DNA of 35,790 bases from Candidatus Thalassospirochaeta sargassi (lineage in GTDB: Bacteria; Spirochaetota; Spirochaetia; UBA9216): contig JAQQAL010000018.1 in the NCBI GenBank assembly GCA_028532855.1, positions 1 to 35,790 of the forward strand. The letters are read 5' to 3'. The notes below the pieces were generated by a model. That model worked only from the letters and a program-made list of their open reading frames with translations, did not search any database and was not told the DNA's origin. The position numbers and the translations under genes are program-made. This document shows positions 8,187 to 16,884 of the stretch, in pieces; within the stretch, counting starts at the first letter, position 1, and the number at the start of each line of letters is the position of its first letter.

Positions 8187-8588
8187 TTACAGTTCAAGCT
8201 CTATTGACTCGACACCCTCAAACTTTGCTGATATGTCGTTTGTCGGATCAAGATCGCCCCATGTAAGGTGGGTTCTATCCTTATGAAGGTATAATCGAAT
8301 ATGATCGAATGTACCGTCTTTCCAGAAAATTGAGAAATAAGGATATGCAGCAGAGTCGCCGTAAATAAGTTCGGCTTTTGCTGATGCTCCGCCTATCCAT
8401 TCCATCGGGACGTAAAAGGTTGCATATTCCATTTTTGCATTTCTGTACAGGATTTTATATCCGGCTTTATGCGGATAAACCTTCATTATATCCATGGTTC
8501 TTACGAAATATGGTGATTCTGTCGATTCGGCGAAAATTGCGCCGGCTACACACAGAAGAATAAGGACTGCTAATATTGTCTTTTTCAA
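8187..8588 (-). CDS. Small exported protein of unknown function
   Basis: 133 aa. Residues 1-20 are a classical signal peptide (basic KK, hydrophobic core, AIFA before a likely cleavage near residue 20). No lipobox cysteine is present, so the mature protein of about 113 residues is probably periplasmic or secreted. The mature part alternates aromatic and polar residues (EYATFYVPMEWIG, YFSIFWKDGTFDHIRLYL) and looks like a small beta-rich domain. I do not recognise a family. Translation starts at a TTG (8588) seven nt after a perfect AGGAGG, and a strong promoter lies just upstream (8616-8645). It is first in an operon with the M24 peptidase and nrnA, but these cytoplasmic enzymes do not suggest a role for it. 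Confidence 0.8.
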   Translation of the reverse strand: MKKTILAVLILLCVAGAIFAESTESPYFVRTMDIMKVYPHKAGYKILYRNAKMEYATFYVPMEWIGGASAKAELIYGDSAAYPYFSIFWKDGTFDHIRLYLHKDRTHLTWGDLDPTNDISAKFEGVESIELEL

Positions 8589-8615
8589 AGCGGTGCCTCC
8601 TGAGTTATTACCTCA

Positions 8616-8645
8616 ATTATATAGTCTTTGAATGTCCTAAATCAA
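8616..8645 (-). promoter_or_regulatory. Promoter of the secreted protein-M24 peptidase-nrnA operon
   Basis: TTGATT (8645-8640), an 18-bp spacer and a perfect TATAAT (8621-8616) on the minus strand. The start is predicted near 8609, about 20 nt before the TTG start codon, which leaves room for the AGGAGG at 8601-8596. Confidence 0.75.
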
Positions 8646-8677
8646 GTACAAAATTAAATTCACTGGTTTTTGGTTTA

Positions 8678-9190
8678 TCATGGTTCGTCTAAATTAAGGA
8701 GGATCCCGTAATCACCTGTCTTTAATTCATTTTCTTCAAGCAGTTCTTGTTTCAGACGCTCTATTCTCATTTTTTCCTGTAGATCCTCATCTTCCTCGAT
8801 CATAACCGGGCTTTCGAAATCAGCATCTATTTTAACCGCCATTACGTCTTTATCATCTTCAAGGAAACCTATTCCATAGTCGCGGGCAAGGTTTCCAATC
8901 CTGAACTGATTGTAATCTTCCCTGTAGGCTATCATACTGTCCGCGTAGCTGTTTTTCTGTGGAACAAGCTGGTAATTTGAGTAAATAAGCTGAACTATCG
9001 CCTGATAGTAGTTTCTGCCGTTCCGGCTGTGCACATTTACCCGCTCAAGTTCTTCTCTGTCGAGAAGCAGGCTTATCTTATGATTGTCCATAAGCAGCAG
9101 GTCGCGAGCTTCATCGAATGAAATGCTGCTGCCGGGAAAATCGAGTTTTAATTGCTGAAAGATGTTTTTGCGTGGTAGTTTATTACTCAT
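8678..9190 (-). CDS. Hypothetical protein, acidic C-terminus
   Basis: 170 aa, no signal peptide or membrane segment. The N-terminal 60 residues (KLPRKNIFQQLKLDFPG, FDEARDLLLMDNHKISLLLD) have the look of a small helical domain, perhaps winged-helix-like, though I recognise no family. A middle region is rich in Tyr and Asn. Residues of about 130-170 are acidic with Glu/Lys-rich helix (MIEEDEDLQEKMRIERLKQ), possibly a short coiled coil. No Shine-Dalgarno sequence precedes the ATG at 9190. A TATATT box 7 nt before the start would fit a leaderless message but has no good -35. It stands alone, with an independent promoter unit downstream and a decayed two-component system upstream. Codon-like composition and length argue that it is real. 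Confidence 0.6.
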   Translation of the reverse strand: MSNKLPRKNIFQQLKLDFPGSSISFDEARDLLLMDNHKISLLLDREELERVNVHSRNGRNYYQAIVQLIYSNYQLVPQKNSYADSMIAYREDYNQFRIGNLARDYGIGFLEDDKDVMAVKIDADFESPVMIEEDEDLQEKMRIERLKQELLEENELKTGDYGILLNLDEP

Positions 9191-9262
9191 TATGAATAAT
9201 ATAACGCAAAACGGTGTAAAAATATGACAGATGAGCTAAAATAAGAAGTTGGCATGAAAAAT

Positions 9263-9418
9263 TTAAATAACCCCCAGCTCTTCCGCAAGCTGGTGGCGTT
9301 CTGCAGCTGACCCGGGTTCCAGTTTGGAAACAATCTTTGAGCGCTGATTTTCAACGGTTTTCCTGCTGATGAACAGCTGCTTTGCAATAACCGATGTCGG
9401 AATATCTTCTGCCGTCAT
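9263..9418 (-). pseudogene. Remnant of a LuxR-type response regulator (C-terminal HTH only)
   Basis: In the frame ending at 9263 the minus strand encodes about 50 residues that match the end of a LuxR/GerE helix-turn-helix: AKQLFISRKTVENQRSKIV with the expected scaffold and recognition helices, then a short tail. The receiver domain and the first helix of the HTH are absent; immediately upstream the DNA becomes the end of a histidine kinase gene in a different frame. The simplest reading is that a deletion joined the kinase 3' end to the regulator 3' end and removed several hundred bases. No ribosome site or start supports independent expression. Confidence 0.65.
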
Positions 9419-10400
9419 TCTGAAAATGATATTTGATCGAGATTTCGGTGCCTGCACCAGGGGCCGATTCTCCGATCAGCACTGCACCGATGTTTCTGGC
9501 CTGTTCATGCATAAGTCTCATTCCCAGGTGTTCGCTCCGGCGTGATTCATTTCGCAGCTCTGTATTATCGAAGCCTTTGCCGTTGTCTCTAATTCTTAGA
9601 ATCAGGTATGGATGACTTGCAACCAGCTTGACGGACACTGCCGTTGCTTCGGAATGCTTTCTGATATTGTTCAGCGCTTCCTGGGTAATACGGTAGTATA
9701 CTAGTCGGACCTCATCTGAAATAAGCTCTTCGTTTAATGCATTTACTGTAAGTGTAGTTGATATTCCGTTTTCTGTTTCGAAGTCAGCTGCCAGCTCGGT
9801 TATCCCTTCAACAAGCCCTGCCTTGTTTAGGTGGAGAGGGGCTATGCTGTAGGTCAGATTCCGAAGGTTGTCCGAAATATGCCTGAGTTCCGCTGATAAT
9901 TTTTCATTCTCCCGCATTTCTTCAGTAAGCAGAATGCTGCCTATTTCCTGCAGAATTGTGTCGTGTAAATACGAGCTGATATTCAGACGCTCTTTTTCCC
10001 GTTCGCTATTAAGCAGCTGTACAATCTCTTCGCTGTTTTTCAGTCTGCTCTGCGTAAGCACATACTTGTGGATTGATGCAATCATGAATATGAACTGAAT
10101 TATTATCCCCGCTGCGAGGAAGTAGAAAATCGTATTGAAAAAATCTATTCTGTTTTCGATAATATTTTGATATTCCGATATCAGCCTTAGTAGATTATCT
10201 GACTGCCGCTCAGGGCTTCCGCTGCTTTAAAGCGATTCAAGAAGCGCTGTGACTTCTTCTCCGCCGGCACCGAAATAAGCGCCCTCAAACTGAGTTATTA
10301 GCTCCGGATAGCCGCTTCCTTCCGGCTGCCGTCCTTCAATTATTTCGGTATATAATTCAACAGCCTTGACGAGGTTTAAACTTGCTTTACAATTTTTTTG
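9351..10400 (-). pseudogene. Decayed NarX/DegS-type sensor histidine kinase
   Basis: From 10085 downward the frame encodes a HisKA_3-type dimerisation region (SSYLHDTILQEIGSI with the phosphoacceptor His) and a HATPase_c domain (N-box ITQEALNNIRKHSEA, G-box IRDNGKGFD, then HLGMRLMHEQARNIG and GAGTEISI). The same frame continues upstream without shift through a membrane segment (TIFYFLAAGIIIQFIFMIA) and a presumed periplasmic segment, but is broken by TAA at 10227-10229 and ends at TAG 10401-10403 with no start codon or first membrane helix. At the 3' end the frame runs past the kinase domain into out-of-frame regulator sequence and stops at 9351. So it is 5'-truncated, has one nonsense codon and has a fused 3' end. 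A cytoplasmic fragment starting at ATG 10085 might still be made but would lack its sensor. Confidence 0.8.
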
Positions 10401-10963
10401 CTAAGTTTGATGTCATGGGACGGCGGGGGATGCTGATTATTATTCCCGTTTTCACGATTCTCAATCTTGCATTCAGTGCATTAAATTCCTACGCCCTGCG
10501 CTCGCCGCTTTTTCTTGATTCTTTTTTTACCGTTGCCGGCGCAGTCTGCTATGGGCCTCTTGCGGGGGTAATTATTGCAGCTGCTACTAATCTAGCGATG
10601 GAGGTAGTATACGGTTTTACCAGCTGGTACTGGCCCTTTATGATTTGCGGTATTGCAACGGCATTGATTACGGGTGGTATGGCGAAACGCGGATATTTCA
10701 GCAAGCAGATTCATCTGACAATAGCAATCTTTGCGGTAACGGTTTCAAATGCCTTTCTCGGCGCCTTCATTGCATATCTGCTTTTCAGCGGCGACTCAGG
10801 CGTCGGCATAGACGTACTTGTGTCCGCTTTTACAGAAACCGGTATGTCGGTGCTGACAGCTTTATTTGTAGCCCGTCTGCCCGCCAACCTGATAGACAAA
10901 ATGATTGCGGTTTATGTTGGATACGGGGTGTACAGGCTGTATCAGCGGGGGCGGGAGGTTTGA
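10382..10963 (+). CDS. ECF-transporter S-component-like integral membrane protein
   Basis: 193 aa with about five to six hydrophobic segments: IIIPVFTILNLAFSAL, FTVAGAVCYGPLAGVIIAA, FMICGIATALITGG, IAIFAVTVSNAFLGAFIA and LTALFVARLPANLIDK. The pattern, including the glycine-rich GPLAGVIIAAATN after the second segment and a C-terminal LPANLIDKMIAVYVGYG, resembles substrate-binding (S) components of energy-coupling-factor vitamin transporters; no ATPase or T component is nearby. A TTG at 10382 has GAGG 7 nt upstream; an ATG at 10415 is the alternative and would start closer to the conserved part. It overlaps the broken 5' end of the opposite-strand sensor kinase. The substrate is unknown. It could also be the membrane part of a larger sensor family, so the functional call is tentative. 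Confidence 0.65.
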   Translation: MLYNFFAKFDVMGRRGMLIIIPVFTILNLAFSALNSYALRSPLFLDSFFTVAGAVCYGPLAGVIIAAATNLAMEVVYGFTSWYWPFMICGIATALITGGMAKRGYFSKQIHLTIAIFAVTVSNAFLGAFIAYLLFSGDSGVGIDVLVSAFTETGMSVLTALFVARLPANLIDKMIAVYVGYGVYRLYQRGREV

Positions 10964-11629
10964 TACCTACTCTACTTTAATTGCCACCTCAAAATCGAAG
11001 AAGGTGTCCGATACACGGTATGTTATCTATTAAAATCCAAACTTTTCGTAAACAGCAGAGTTTTTATCCCATTCAGAGAAAACTGATACTGATGAAATAT
11101 CCCCGCTTAAATCTACTCAGCCGATGGGGAAGGAGAGGGCGCATTCCATGTCGATATTACAGCTGTAATATTCTGTTGAAATGAATTCTGCCAGTTATTC
11201 GCTTAGTCCGGATGTAATAAGTTTTTCTTCGGTATCCAAGAAATCATCTGCAGGTACTCATGAAAGTGAATCAGGTATTGTGCTGCTGAACAGATGATAG
11301 AATTCCTGTTAAGGCAGCCTGATTCGCTGGCTACTCTGTTCCTTGGTGAGAAACTGCTGAGAACCCCTATACCTCTTGTACGGTCTCCGGTAGAAATTTA
11401 TATGTTTCAGACTCATCCGCAGATTGATACTTACTGAAACCTTGTCCGGATTTTCAGCTCGGTTGGGTTACAGGTATGATGATAATTCCGTTTAGCCTCC
11501 GGCAAGTTCGGTTATCATGGCGGCTGCTGTTTGTGACCTCGCGGACTCGACACTTGAACGGACATTGATAGAAATATCTTGTAGTTTTGAAACGCAGCAA
11601 CTATTATAATAATATTAAGGAGTCGGGAT
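10964..11629. other. About 650 bp without an intact gene; possibly decayed coding sequence
   Basis: No open frame here is convincing. On the minus strand, one frame from about 11311 to 10969 reads protein-like in pieces (for example VSVFSEWDKNSAVYEKFGF and VSDTFFDFEVAIKVE) but is interrupted by stops at 11311, 11260, 11197, 11119, 11032/11029 and 10969 (first bases). A short plus-strand frame from ATG 11181 and another from 11293 give about 38-48 residues without recognisable motifs. The right end holds the -10-rich region and AAGGAG site of the flavodoxin-like gene. Given the broken two-component genes next door, decay is a plausible but unproven explanation. Confidence 0.4.
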
Positions 11630-12049
11630 ATGAGAGCTGCAATTGTGTACTATAAGGACAAACATGAAAAACTGCTGAGAAATCTCTCTGAAGCTCTTGC
11701 AAAAGGTCTTGAGGAGCAGGGGCTTACGGTTGATATACTGGATGCGAAAACAATGATGTCGAAACTTGCTGTTTACAAGTTTATCGCATTTGGAACTGAG
11801 TCCACCGGAACATTCGGAGGAAAGCTACCTGAGGGGTTTACGGAGTTTCTGAAGAGTTCCGGAGCCATGATAAGCACAAGGACATTCGCCTTTGTTCTCA
11901 AAAAGGGTTTTAATCCCGATAAGAGCCTGCTTTCTTTAATGTCGGTGATGGAAAACGAGGGTTTGTTTGTGGTCTCGTCAGAGGTTTTCAGCAAAGCTGA
12001 TGAGGCTATAAAGGCAGGGAAAGCGATAAACGTTAAATCAGGACTCTGA
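11630..12049 (+). CDS. Small flavodoxin-fold protein
   Basis: 139 aa, soluble. The N-terminus MRAAIVYYKDKHEKLLRNL resembles the first strand, phosphate loop and helix of flavodoxins, although the loop lacks the usual Thr/Ser-x-T-G-x-T signature. A second strand, TVDILDAK, is followed by the AVYKFIAFGTESTGTFGGKLPEGF segment that matches the aromatic-flanked FMN region of the fold. I read it as a diverged flavodoxin-like protein whose FMN binding is uncertain. The ATG at 11630 has AAGGAG at good spacing. A weak promoter, TTGTAG-17-TATTAT (11579-11607), lies upstream. It stands alone between the decayed region and a convergent diguanylate cyclase gene. Confidence 0.75.
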   Translation: MRAAIVYYKDKHEKLLRNLSEALAKGLEEQGLTVDILDAKTMMSKLAVYKFIAFGTESTGTFGGKLPEGFTEFLKSSGAMISTRTFAFVLKKGFNPDKSLLSLMSVMENEGLFVVSSEVFSKADEAIKAGKAINVKSGL

Positions 12050-12186
12050 ACCGGAATCTGTTAGTTTGACAAACGATGAAGTTTACAGAAAGCAAAACAA
12101 GATTCAGTACAACTGCAATCCTTCTTTTTATGTAAAACGTCTATACAGGTTCAAGCACAGACAATATTAAAAAAGCAAAAAAATCA

Positions 12187-13785
12187 CTAAATATCCGAAA
12201 AAATTGTGTATCTATCCCGCCCATTTTCTTTACTTTTATAAAGAGCAGTATCAGCTTCTTTTATTAGTGATTCTATACTGTCAGCCTTACCGGGAACACA
12301 GCTTGCAACACCAAGGCTAATCGTTACTATTTTAAAAGGTGACAACGGATGTAGAATCGCCAGTTCTTTAACGGATTGTCTTATATATTCAGCCGTCCTT
12401 GCGGCCATCGATTCATCACCCTCTACCAGGACAATGAACTCTTCACCGCCATAACGTGCAATTACATCTGTAGGTCTTGCAAGTTTTATCCTCATGGTTT
12501 CAGAAACTTTTACAAGACAGAGGTCTCCTTTCTGATGACCGAAATGGTCATTATATTTTTTAAAATGGTCTATATCTATCATTATGATAGAAAGAGGTTC
12601 GCTTCTTCTTCTAAACTCTTTCCATTTTAAATCCATAATGGAATTCATATGCCGGATATTATTCAATTTTGTTAGACCGTCCACCTGCGAAAGAATCTCG
12701 AGTTCCTTTGTTCTATTACGAACTGTTTCTACAAGCTTGTTGAACCCTATTAATAGAACTCCGACTTCATCATTACGTTTAATATGAAGCATTTCAAGTT
12801 CAATCTCAGATGATGCCATTTTTTGAACCTTCTCACTCGCGGCTCTCAAGGGTTCAAAATAAAATCTAAGGAAAAAAACTATTATTGCGGTTGCGAGAGC
12901 GATCATGAATAATGCGTTGAATGCGAATATTTTCGCATGTCTATTAATTACCGCAAAAGCCTCCTCTGCCGATATTCTGGAAACTATAAACCAATCAAGA
13001 AGGTTAATGTTGCTGAATGCTGCAATATTTTTTTCACCGAAAGCGTCAATGGTTACTCCGGTTCCTTCAAACCCCTCCATAGCCTTATCATGTAGTTCGT
13101 TTATTCCTTTTTCCGGAACTGGATCTAAGATATCCCTTTCAAAAGGGGGAACGATAAAGACTCCATCTGCTCTTGAGACAATTAATATACTGTCGCCAGT
13201 CATGTTTTCCCTGGTGAAAAAGTTCTGTAATACTTTTTCAGCACTTAGAAGCACTGGAGAGGATAAAACAGCCTTTACCTCACCCTCTTCATCTCTAATA
13301 GCCTTTGCCAGTATGATTATTGGGCTTCCCGAAACCCTGCCGAATCTTGGAGAACTGATTACAACATCCTCTGTCTCTAGGGCTTTGAGAAACCATTCCG
13401 ACTCAATAAAAGAAAGAGTACTTCGATTTTCAACAACAGGAGCTTCGGCGATAGTCGCAGTACCGTTTTTGGAGATAAGCAAATATCCAAGCTCGATGTC
13501 CGAATTGATAAAGTACTGTTTCTGGAGGAACTCAGTTACAGCGTCTTTGTTTTCAAGATCCATATTCATAAGAAGTGTTGCCAGTCTATCTGTATGGTCA
13601 ATACGTGCACTGATGCGACTCTCTACTTCTCTGGCAAACAAGTTGGCCATCCGGAGCTGGTCATCTTTTGCCCCTTCCAGCACGTTGTCCAGATCTACTT
13701 TATACAGGATAAGAGTGCTGAGTAACACGATACCTGACATGATGAAGAAGATGAAAATTGAAAGACGAGTTTGGATCTTGTTCAC
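12187..13785 (-). CDS. Membrane-bound diguanylate cyclase (dCache-HAMP-GGDEF)
   Basis: 532 aa. One membrane helix near residues 7-28, a large extracytoplasmic region (about 35-280) with a Cache-like sensor layout (YLLISKNGTATIAEAP, SPRFGRVSGSPIIILAKAI, VLSSPVLL), a second helix near 285-310, a HAMP linker, then a GGDEF domain starting at SQVDGLTKLNN. The active-site motif is GGEEF at 446-450, an active variant, and the inhibitory I-site RPTD sits five residues upstream, so product feedback by c-di-GMP is expected. It synthesises c-di-GMP in response to an external ligand. The start is GTG 13785 with only a weak ribosome site; no later start would keep the first helix. The region is more AT-rich than its neighbours. 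It converges on the flavodoxin-like gene. Confidence 0.93.
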   Translation of the reverse strand: MNKIQTRLSIFIFFIMSGIVLLSTLILYKVDLDNVLEGAKDDQLRMANLFAREVESRISARIDHTDRLATLLMNMDLENKDAVTEFLQKQYFINSDIELGYLLISKNGTATIAEAPVVENRSTLSFIESEWFLKALETEDVVISSPRFGRVSGSPIIILAKAIRDEEGEVKAVLSSPVLLSAEKVLQNFFTRENMTGDSILIVSRADGVFIVPPFERDILDPVPEKGINELHDKAMEGFEGTGVTIDAFGEKNIAAFSNINLLDWFIVSRISAEEAFAVINRHAKIFAFNALFMIALATAIIVFFLRFYFEPLRAASEKVQKMASSEIELEMLHIKRNDEVGVLLIGFNKLVETVRNRTKELEILSQVDGLTKLNNIRHMNSIMDLKWKEFRRRSEPLSIIMIDIDHFKKYNDHFGHQKGDLCLVKVSETMRIKLARPTDVIARYGGEEFIVLVEGDESMAARTAEYIRQSVKELAILHPLSPFKIVTISLGVASCVPGKADSIESLIKEADTALYKSKENGRDRYTIFSDI

Positions 13786-13972
13786 AATTAGACCACATTT
13801 AAATTAGTTTATAACATATAAAAACATGTTAGTTCTGATTTTATCAGATGAAAAGATTTTTTTAAATACTTTTATTGATTTAATTTAATTAGAATAGTAT
13901 GTGCTTTTATCCCTTGATGATTTTATATCAGTTGCAATACTTCCGGGCTTGTAAAAGAGATTCGGCTTACCC

Positions 13973-14383
13973 TTATTTCAGACTTATACTCAGCTCTGTT
14001 CCTCCGAAACCGTGAACGTTGCAGGCTGCTTTTACAATGACGGTTTCAACTGTTGCAGGAATCTTTATACCGGTTTGACTTCGTGTGAATGGTTGCTCAT
14101 TTACATGGGGGTGTGTTAGTACCCGTCTTCCGTATTCTTCGCCTGTTTGGCTGTCTACAACAACCCAGAGGTCAGCATAATGGTTCCAGCCGGTATCGTT
14201 GTGAAGAAGGGTGACATCAAAACGCCAATCCTCCAGGTTCTTTATCGCATTTACTTTGATTACATGTGCAAAATTAAGATCCAGCTTATTGATCGGTATA
14301 TCTGAAGATAGTATGATATTTTCTGCCCATAACGGGAACGAAAAACCAATAATGATTACTAATAAAAAAATTACACGTTTCAT
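13973..14383 (-). CDS. Exported hypothetical protein
   Basis: 136 aa with a clear signal peptide (MKR, hydrophobic core, PLWA before a likely cleavage near residue 20). The mature part of about 115 residues looks like an all-beta domain: NLEDWRFDVTLLHNDTGWNHYAD, LWVVVDSQTGEEYGRRVLTHPHVNEQPFTR pieces separated by short turns, ending in TELSISLK. The aromatic DTGW-HYAD and HPH-NEQPF blocks look like conserved motifs, but I cannot name the family. No Shine-Dalgarno sequence precedes ATG 14383. A TATCTT box ends 6 nt before the ATG, which would fit a leaderless message, but the -35 is poor. It lies in an AT-rich stretch between the diguanylate cyclase and lon, with no shared operon evident. Confidence 0.65.
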   Translation of the reverse strand: MKRVIFLLVIIIGFSFPLWAENIILSSDIPINKLDLNFAHVIKVNAIKNLEDWRFDVTLLHNDTGWNHYADLWVVVDSQTGEEYGRRVLTHPHVNEQPFTRSQTGIKIPATVETVIVKAACNVHGFGGTELSISLK

Positions 14384-14480
14384 AATTAGAAGATACTATT
14401 GGATTATTCGAAAAGCCAGAGAATTCAATTGTGTAAATTGTTATGATAAAAAATGATAAATCGAATTCATCTTACCTTAT

Positions 14481-14512
14481 AAAAAAATCCTGTCCGCTAA
14501 TCGAACAGGATT
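14481..14512 (-). terminator. Rho-independent terminator of the tig-clpP-clpX-lon operon
   Basis: On the minus strand, AATCCTGT (14512-14505), an 11-nt loop and ACAGGATT (14493-14486) form an 8-bp stem followed by a run of seven T. It lies about 30 bp after the lon stop codon. Confidence 0.85.
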
Positions 14513-14541
14513 GAATATGATTGCCAAGCTGTTGAATAATT

Positions 14542-16884
14542 TTATTCAAACAGTATCGCGTAAGCCTCTTCGGCTGTTTTTACAAAATGAAACTCAAGCG
14601 TACCACGGACTTCGGAGGGTAGTTCATCGTAGTCTTTCCGGTTGCCTTCCGGGATAAGTACATCGGTCATTTTATTGCGGTAGGCGGCAAGGGTTTTCTC
14701 CTTCAGGCCGCCTATCGGCAGGATGCGGCCCGTAAGGGTGACCTCACCGGTCATCGCGAATTTCTTCTTTATGGGTTTGTTCTTGAATATAGAGAGCAGG
14801 GCCGTAACTATTGTAATACCGGCGGACGGGCCGTCCTTGGGGATGGCGCCCTCGGGTACGTGAATATGAATGCTCTTCTCTTCGTAGAAGTCTTTTTCAA
14901 GGTCGAATTTTTCATAGTTGGAGCGGATGTACGACAATGCTGTGCGCGCGGATTCTTTCATCACGTCACCGAGCTGGCCCGTGAGAATGAGCTCCCCCTT
15001 GCCTTCAATCAGCGCCGCTTCAACCGGCAGCAAGGTCCCTCCAAGTTCGGTCCATGCCATGCCGTGTATAAGACCCGGGCGGTCTTCTGCGTAGACAAGG
15101 TCGTCTGAAAAGAGTTCCTTGCCGAGCAGTTTTTTTATGCTGCGCGCTGTTATTGTTTTGCTGTATTCCGCATTAAGGCTTTCGCCCTTTGTGAGGGCTT
15201 CCCGTGCTGTTTTCCGCAGTATGGCCCCTATCTGTCGTTCAAGATTTCGCACGCCTGATTCCATTGTATAGTTATGTATAATCTTCAGCAGGGCTGATTT
15301 CTGGATATCTATATTTGTTTCAAGCAGGCCGTTTTCTTCCTTCTGCTTCGGAATGATGAACTCGGCAGCTATCTTGAGCTTTTCGAGGTCGGTGTAGCCG
15401 GGAATCTCGATTATCTCCATGCGGTCGCGCAGCGGGTAGGGGATGTTGTGTATCGAGTTTGCTGTAGTAATAAACATTATGCCCGATAAATCATAAGGGA
15501 CCTCAAGGTAGTGATCAACGAAGGTCGAGTTCTGCTCGGGGTCAAGAACCTCAAGCAGAGCTGATGCAGGGTCACCCTTGAAGTCACTGCTCATTTTATC
15601 AATTTCATCAAGAAGGAATACGGGGTTAGAGCTGCCGGCTTTCTTTACTGACTGAATAATTTTACCCGGAAGCGCTCCAACATAGGTTTTGCGGTGTCCC
15701 CTTATTTCGGCCTCGTCTCGTACTCCGCCAAGCGAGATTCTGACGAATCTGCGGTCTAGGGCACGGGCCACAGACTTTCCAAGTGAGGTTTTACCGGTTC
15801 CCGGAGGGCCGACAAAGCAGAGTATTGGCCCCTTCATCTTTTCTCTTAGCTGTCTTACTGCGATATAGTCAAGGATTCTGTCCTTGGGTTTTCGCATGTT
15901 GTAGTGATCTTCATCGAGAATATCTGCTGCCCGCTTCAGATCTTTATTATCTTCGGTTTTGTCCGCCCACGGCATGTCGGCAAGCCATTCGAGGTAGGTT
16001 CGAAGCACCCCGGATTCGGGGCTCATTGGCTGAAGCTTTGAGAGTCTTGCGCCTTCCTTCTTTGCTTTTTCAATAACCTCTTGAGGAGCCTGACGAGCTT
16101 CAATTGTCTTTACATAATCATCAATTTCAGTGGCCTCGTCTTTCTCTTTTCCGAGCTCTTTGTTTATTTCTTTGATCTGCTCGTTGAGGAAGTATTCCTT
16201 CTGGTTTTTCTCCATTTTCTTGCGGACACGGCTGCTGATGCTCGTCTGCAGGTTCAGCATCTCTATCTCTGCCTCGATGAGGACGGCAATTGCGTCAAGT
16301 CTTTCTGCTGTATCTATAATCGACATAACTTCGAGCTTAAGCTCTTTTTTAACCTGAAGATTTGCGAGTACAACATCAGCGAGTTTATCGGCAAACTCTG
16401 CTTTTTCTGCATTTTTGAGTGCGTCTTTTGCTATGGATTTTCTTAAACTGCAGTATTTTGTGAAAGACTTGAGCACCGCGGCCATAATAGGAATCAGGGC
16501 GTCGTCGGTTTCTGTGTTGATGCTGATTGGTGTGAGCTGAATATAAGAGTAATTTCTTTCCCTCTTAATTCTGCGGACTACTCCGCGCTGTCTGCCCTCG
16601 ACAAGAATACGTGCTGTACCGTCAGGCAGTTTCAATACCTGCAGGATGTGGGCAATCGTTCCTGTGTCATGAATATCATTAATGCTCGGGTCTTCGTTTT
16701 CGTTGTGCTGGCATACTACAAAAATCATTCTGTCGGCGGCCATGGCAGCATCGACAGCATTGATGGTGCTCTCTCTTCCGGTAAAGAAGGGGGTGACCAT
16801 ATATGGAAGTAAAACTAAATCTTTTAATGCGACAAGCGGTAGTTCCCGCTTGTCGCTTTTAAGTCCGGAAGGTACTAATTTCAT
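14542..16884 (-). CDS. lon: ATP-dependent protease La (Lon)
   Basis: 780-aa cytoplasmic AAA+ serine protease that degrades misfolded and short-lived regulatory proteins. Order of parts: N-terminal LON substrate domain ([20 protein letters not shown]), coiled linker, Walker [10 protein letters not shown], Walker B VFLLDEID, then the protease domain with catalytic Ser687 in [10 protein letters not shown] and Lys730 in [10 protein letters not shown]; their spacing of 43 equals that of the Escherichia coli enzyme. Length is normal. The start codon overlaps the clpX stop (ATGA), so translation is coupled. It is the last gene of a four-gene proteostasis operon and is followed by a strong terminator. 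All key residues are intact, so it should be active. Confidence 0.98.
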   Translation of the reverse strand: MKLVPSGLKSDKRELPLVALKDLVLLPYMVTPFFTGRESTINAVDAAMAADRMIFVVCQHNENEDPSINDIHDTGTIAHILQVLKLPDGTARILVEGRQRGVVRRIKRERNYSYIQLTPISINTETDDALIPIMAAVLKSFTKYCSLRKSIAKDALKNAEKAEFADKLADVVLANLQVKKELKLEVMSIIDTAERLDAIAVLIEAEIEMLNLQTSISSRVRKKMEKNQKEYFLNEQIKEINKELGKEKDEATEIDDYVKTIEARQAPQEVIEKAKKEGARLSKLQPMSPESGVLRTYLEWLADMPWADKTEDNKDLKRAADILDEDHYNMRKPKDRILDYIAVRQLREKMKGPILCFVGPPGTGKTSLGKSVARALDRRFVRISLGGVRDEAEIRGHRKTYVGALPGKIIQSVKKAGSSNPVFLLDEIDKMSSDFKGDPASALLEVLDPEQNSTFVDHYLEVPYDLSGIMFITTANSIHNIPYPLRDRMEIIEIPGYTDLEKLKIAAEFIIPKQKEENGLLETNIDIQKSALLKIIHNYTMESGVRNLERQIGAILRKTAREALTKGESLNAEYSKTITARSIKKLLGKELFSDDLVYAEDRPGLIHGMAWTELGGTLLPVEAALIEGKGELILTGQLGDVMKESARTALSYIRSNYEKFDLEKDFYEEKSIHIHVPEGAIPKDGPSAGITIVTALLSIFKNKPIKKKFAMTGEVTLTGRILPIGGLKEKTLAAYRNKMTDVLIPEGNRKDYDELPSEVRGTLEFHFVKTAEEAYAILFE

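Noticed and set aside
12905-13807. 300-codon plus-strand open frame
   Set aside because: It is the antisense of the diguanylate cyclase gene, Ser/Ile-rich, with no motif or ribosome site.
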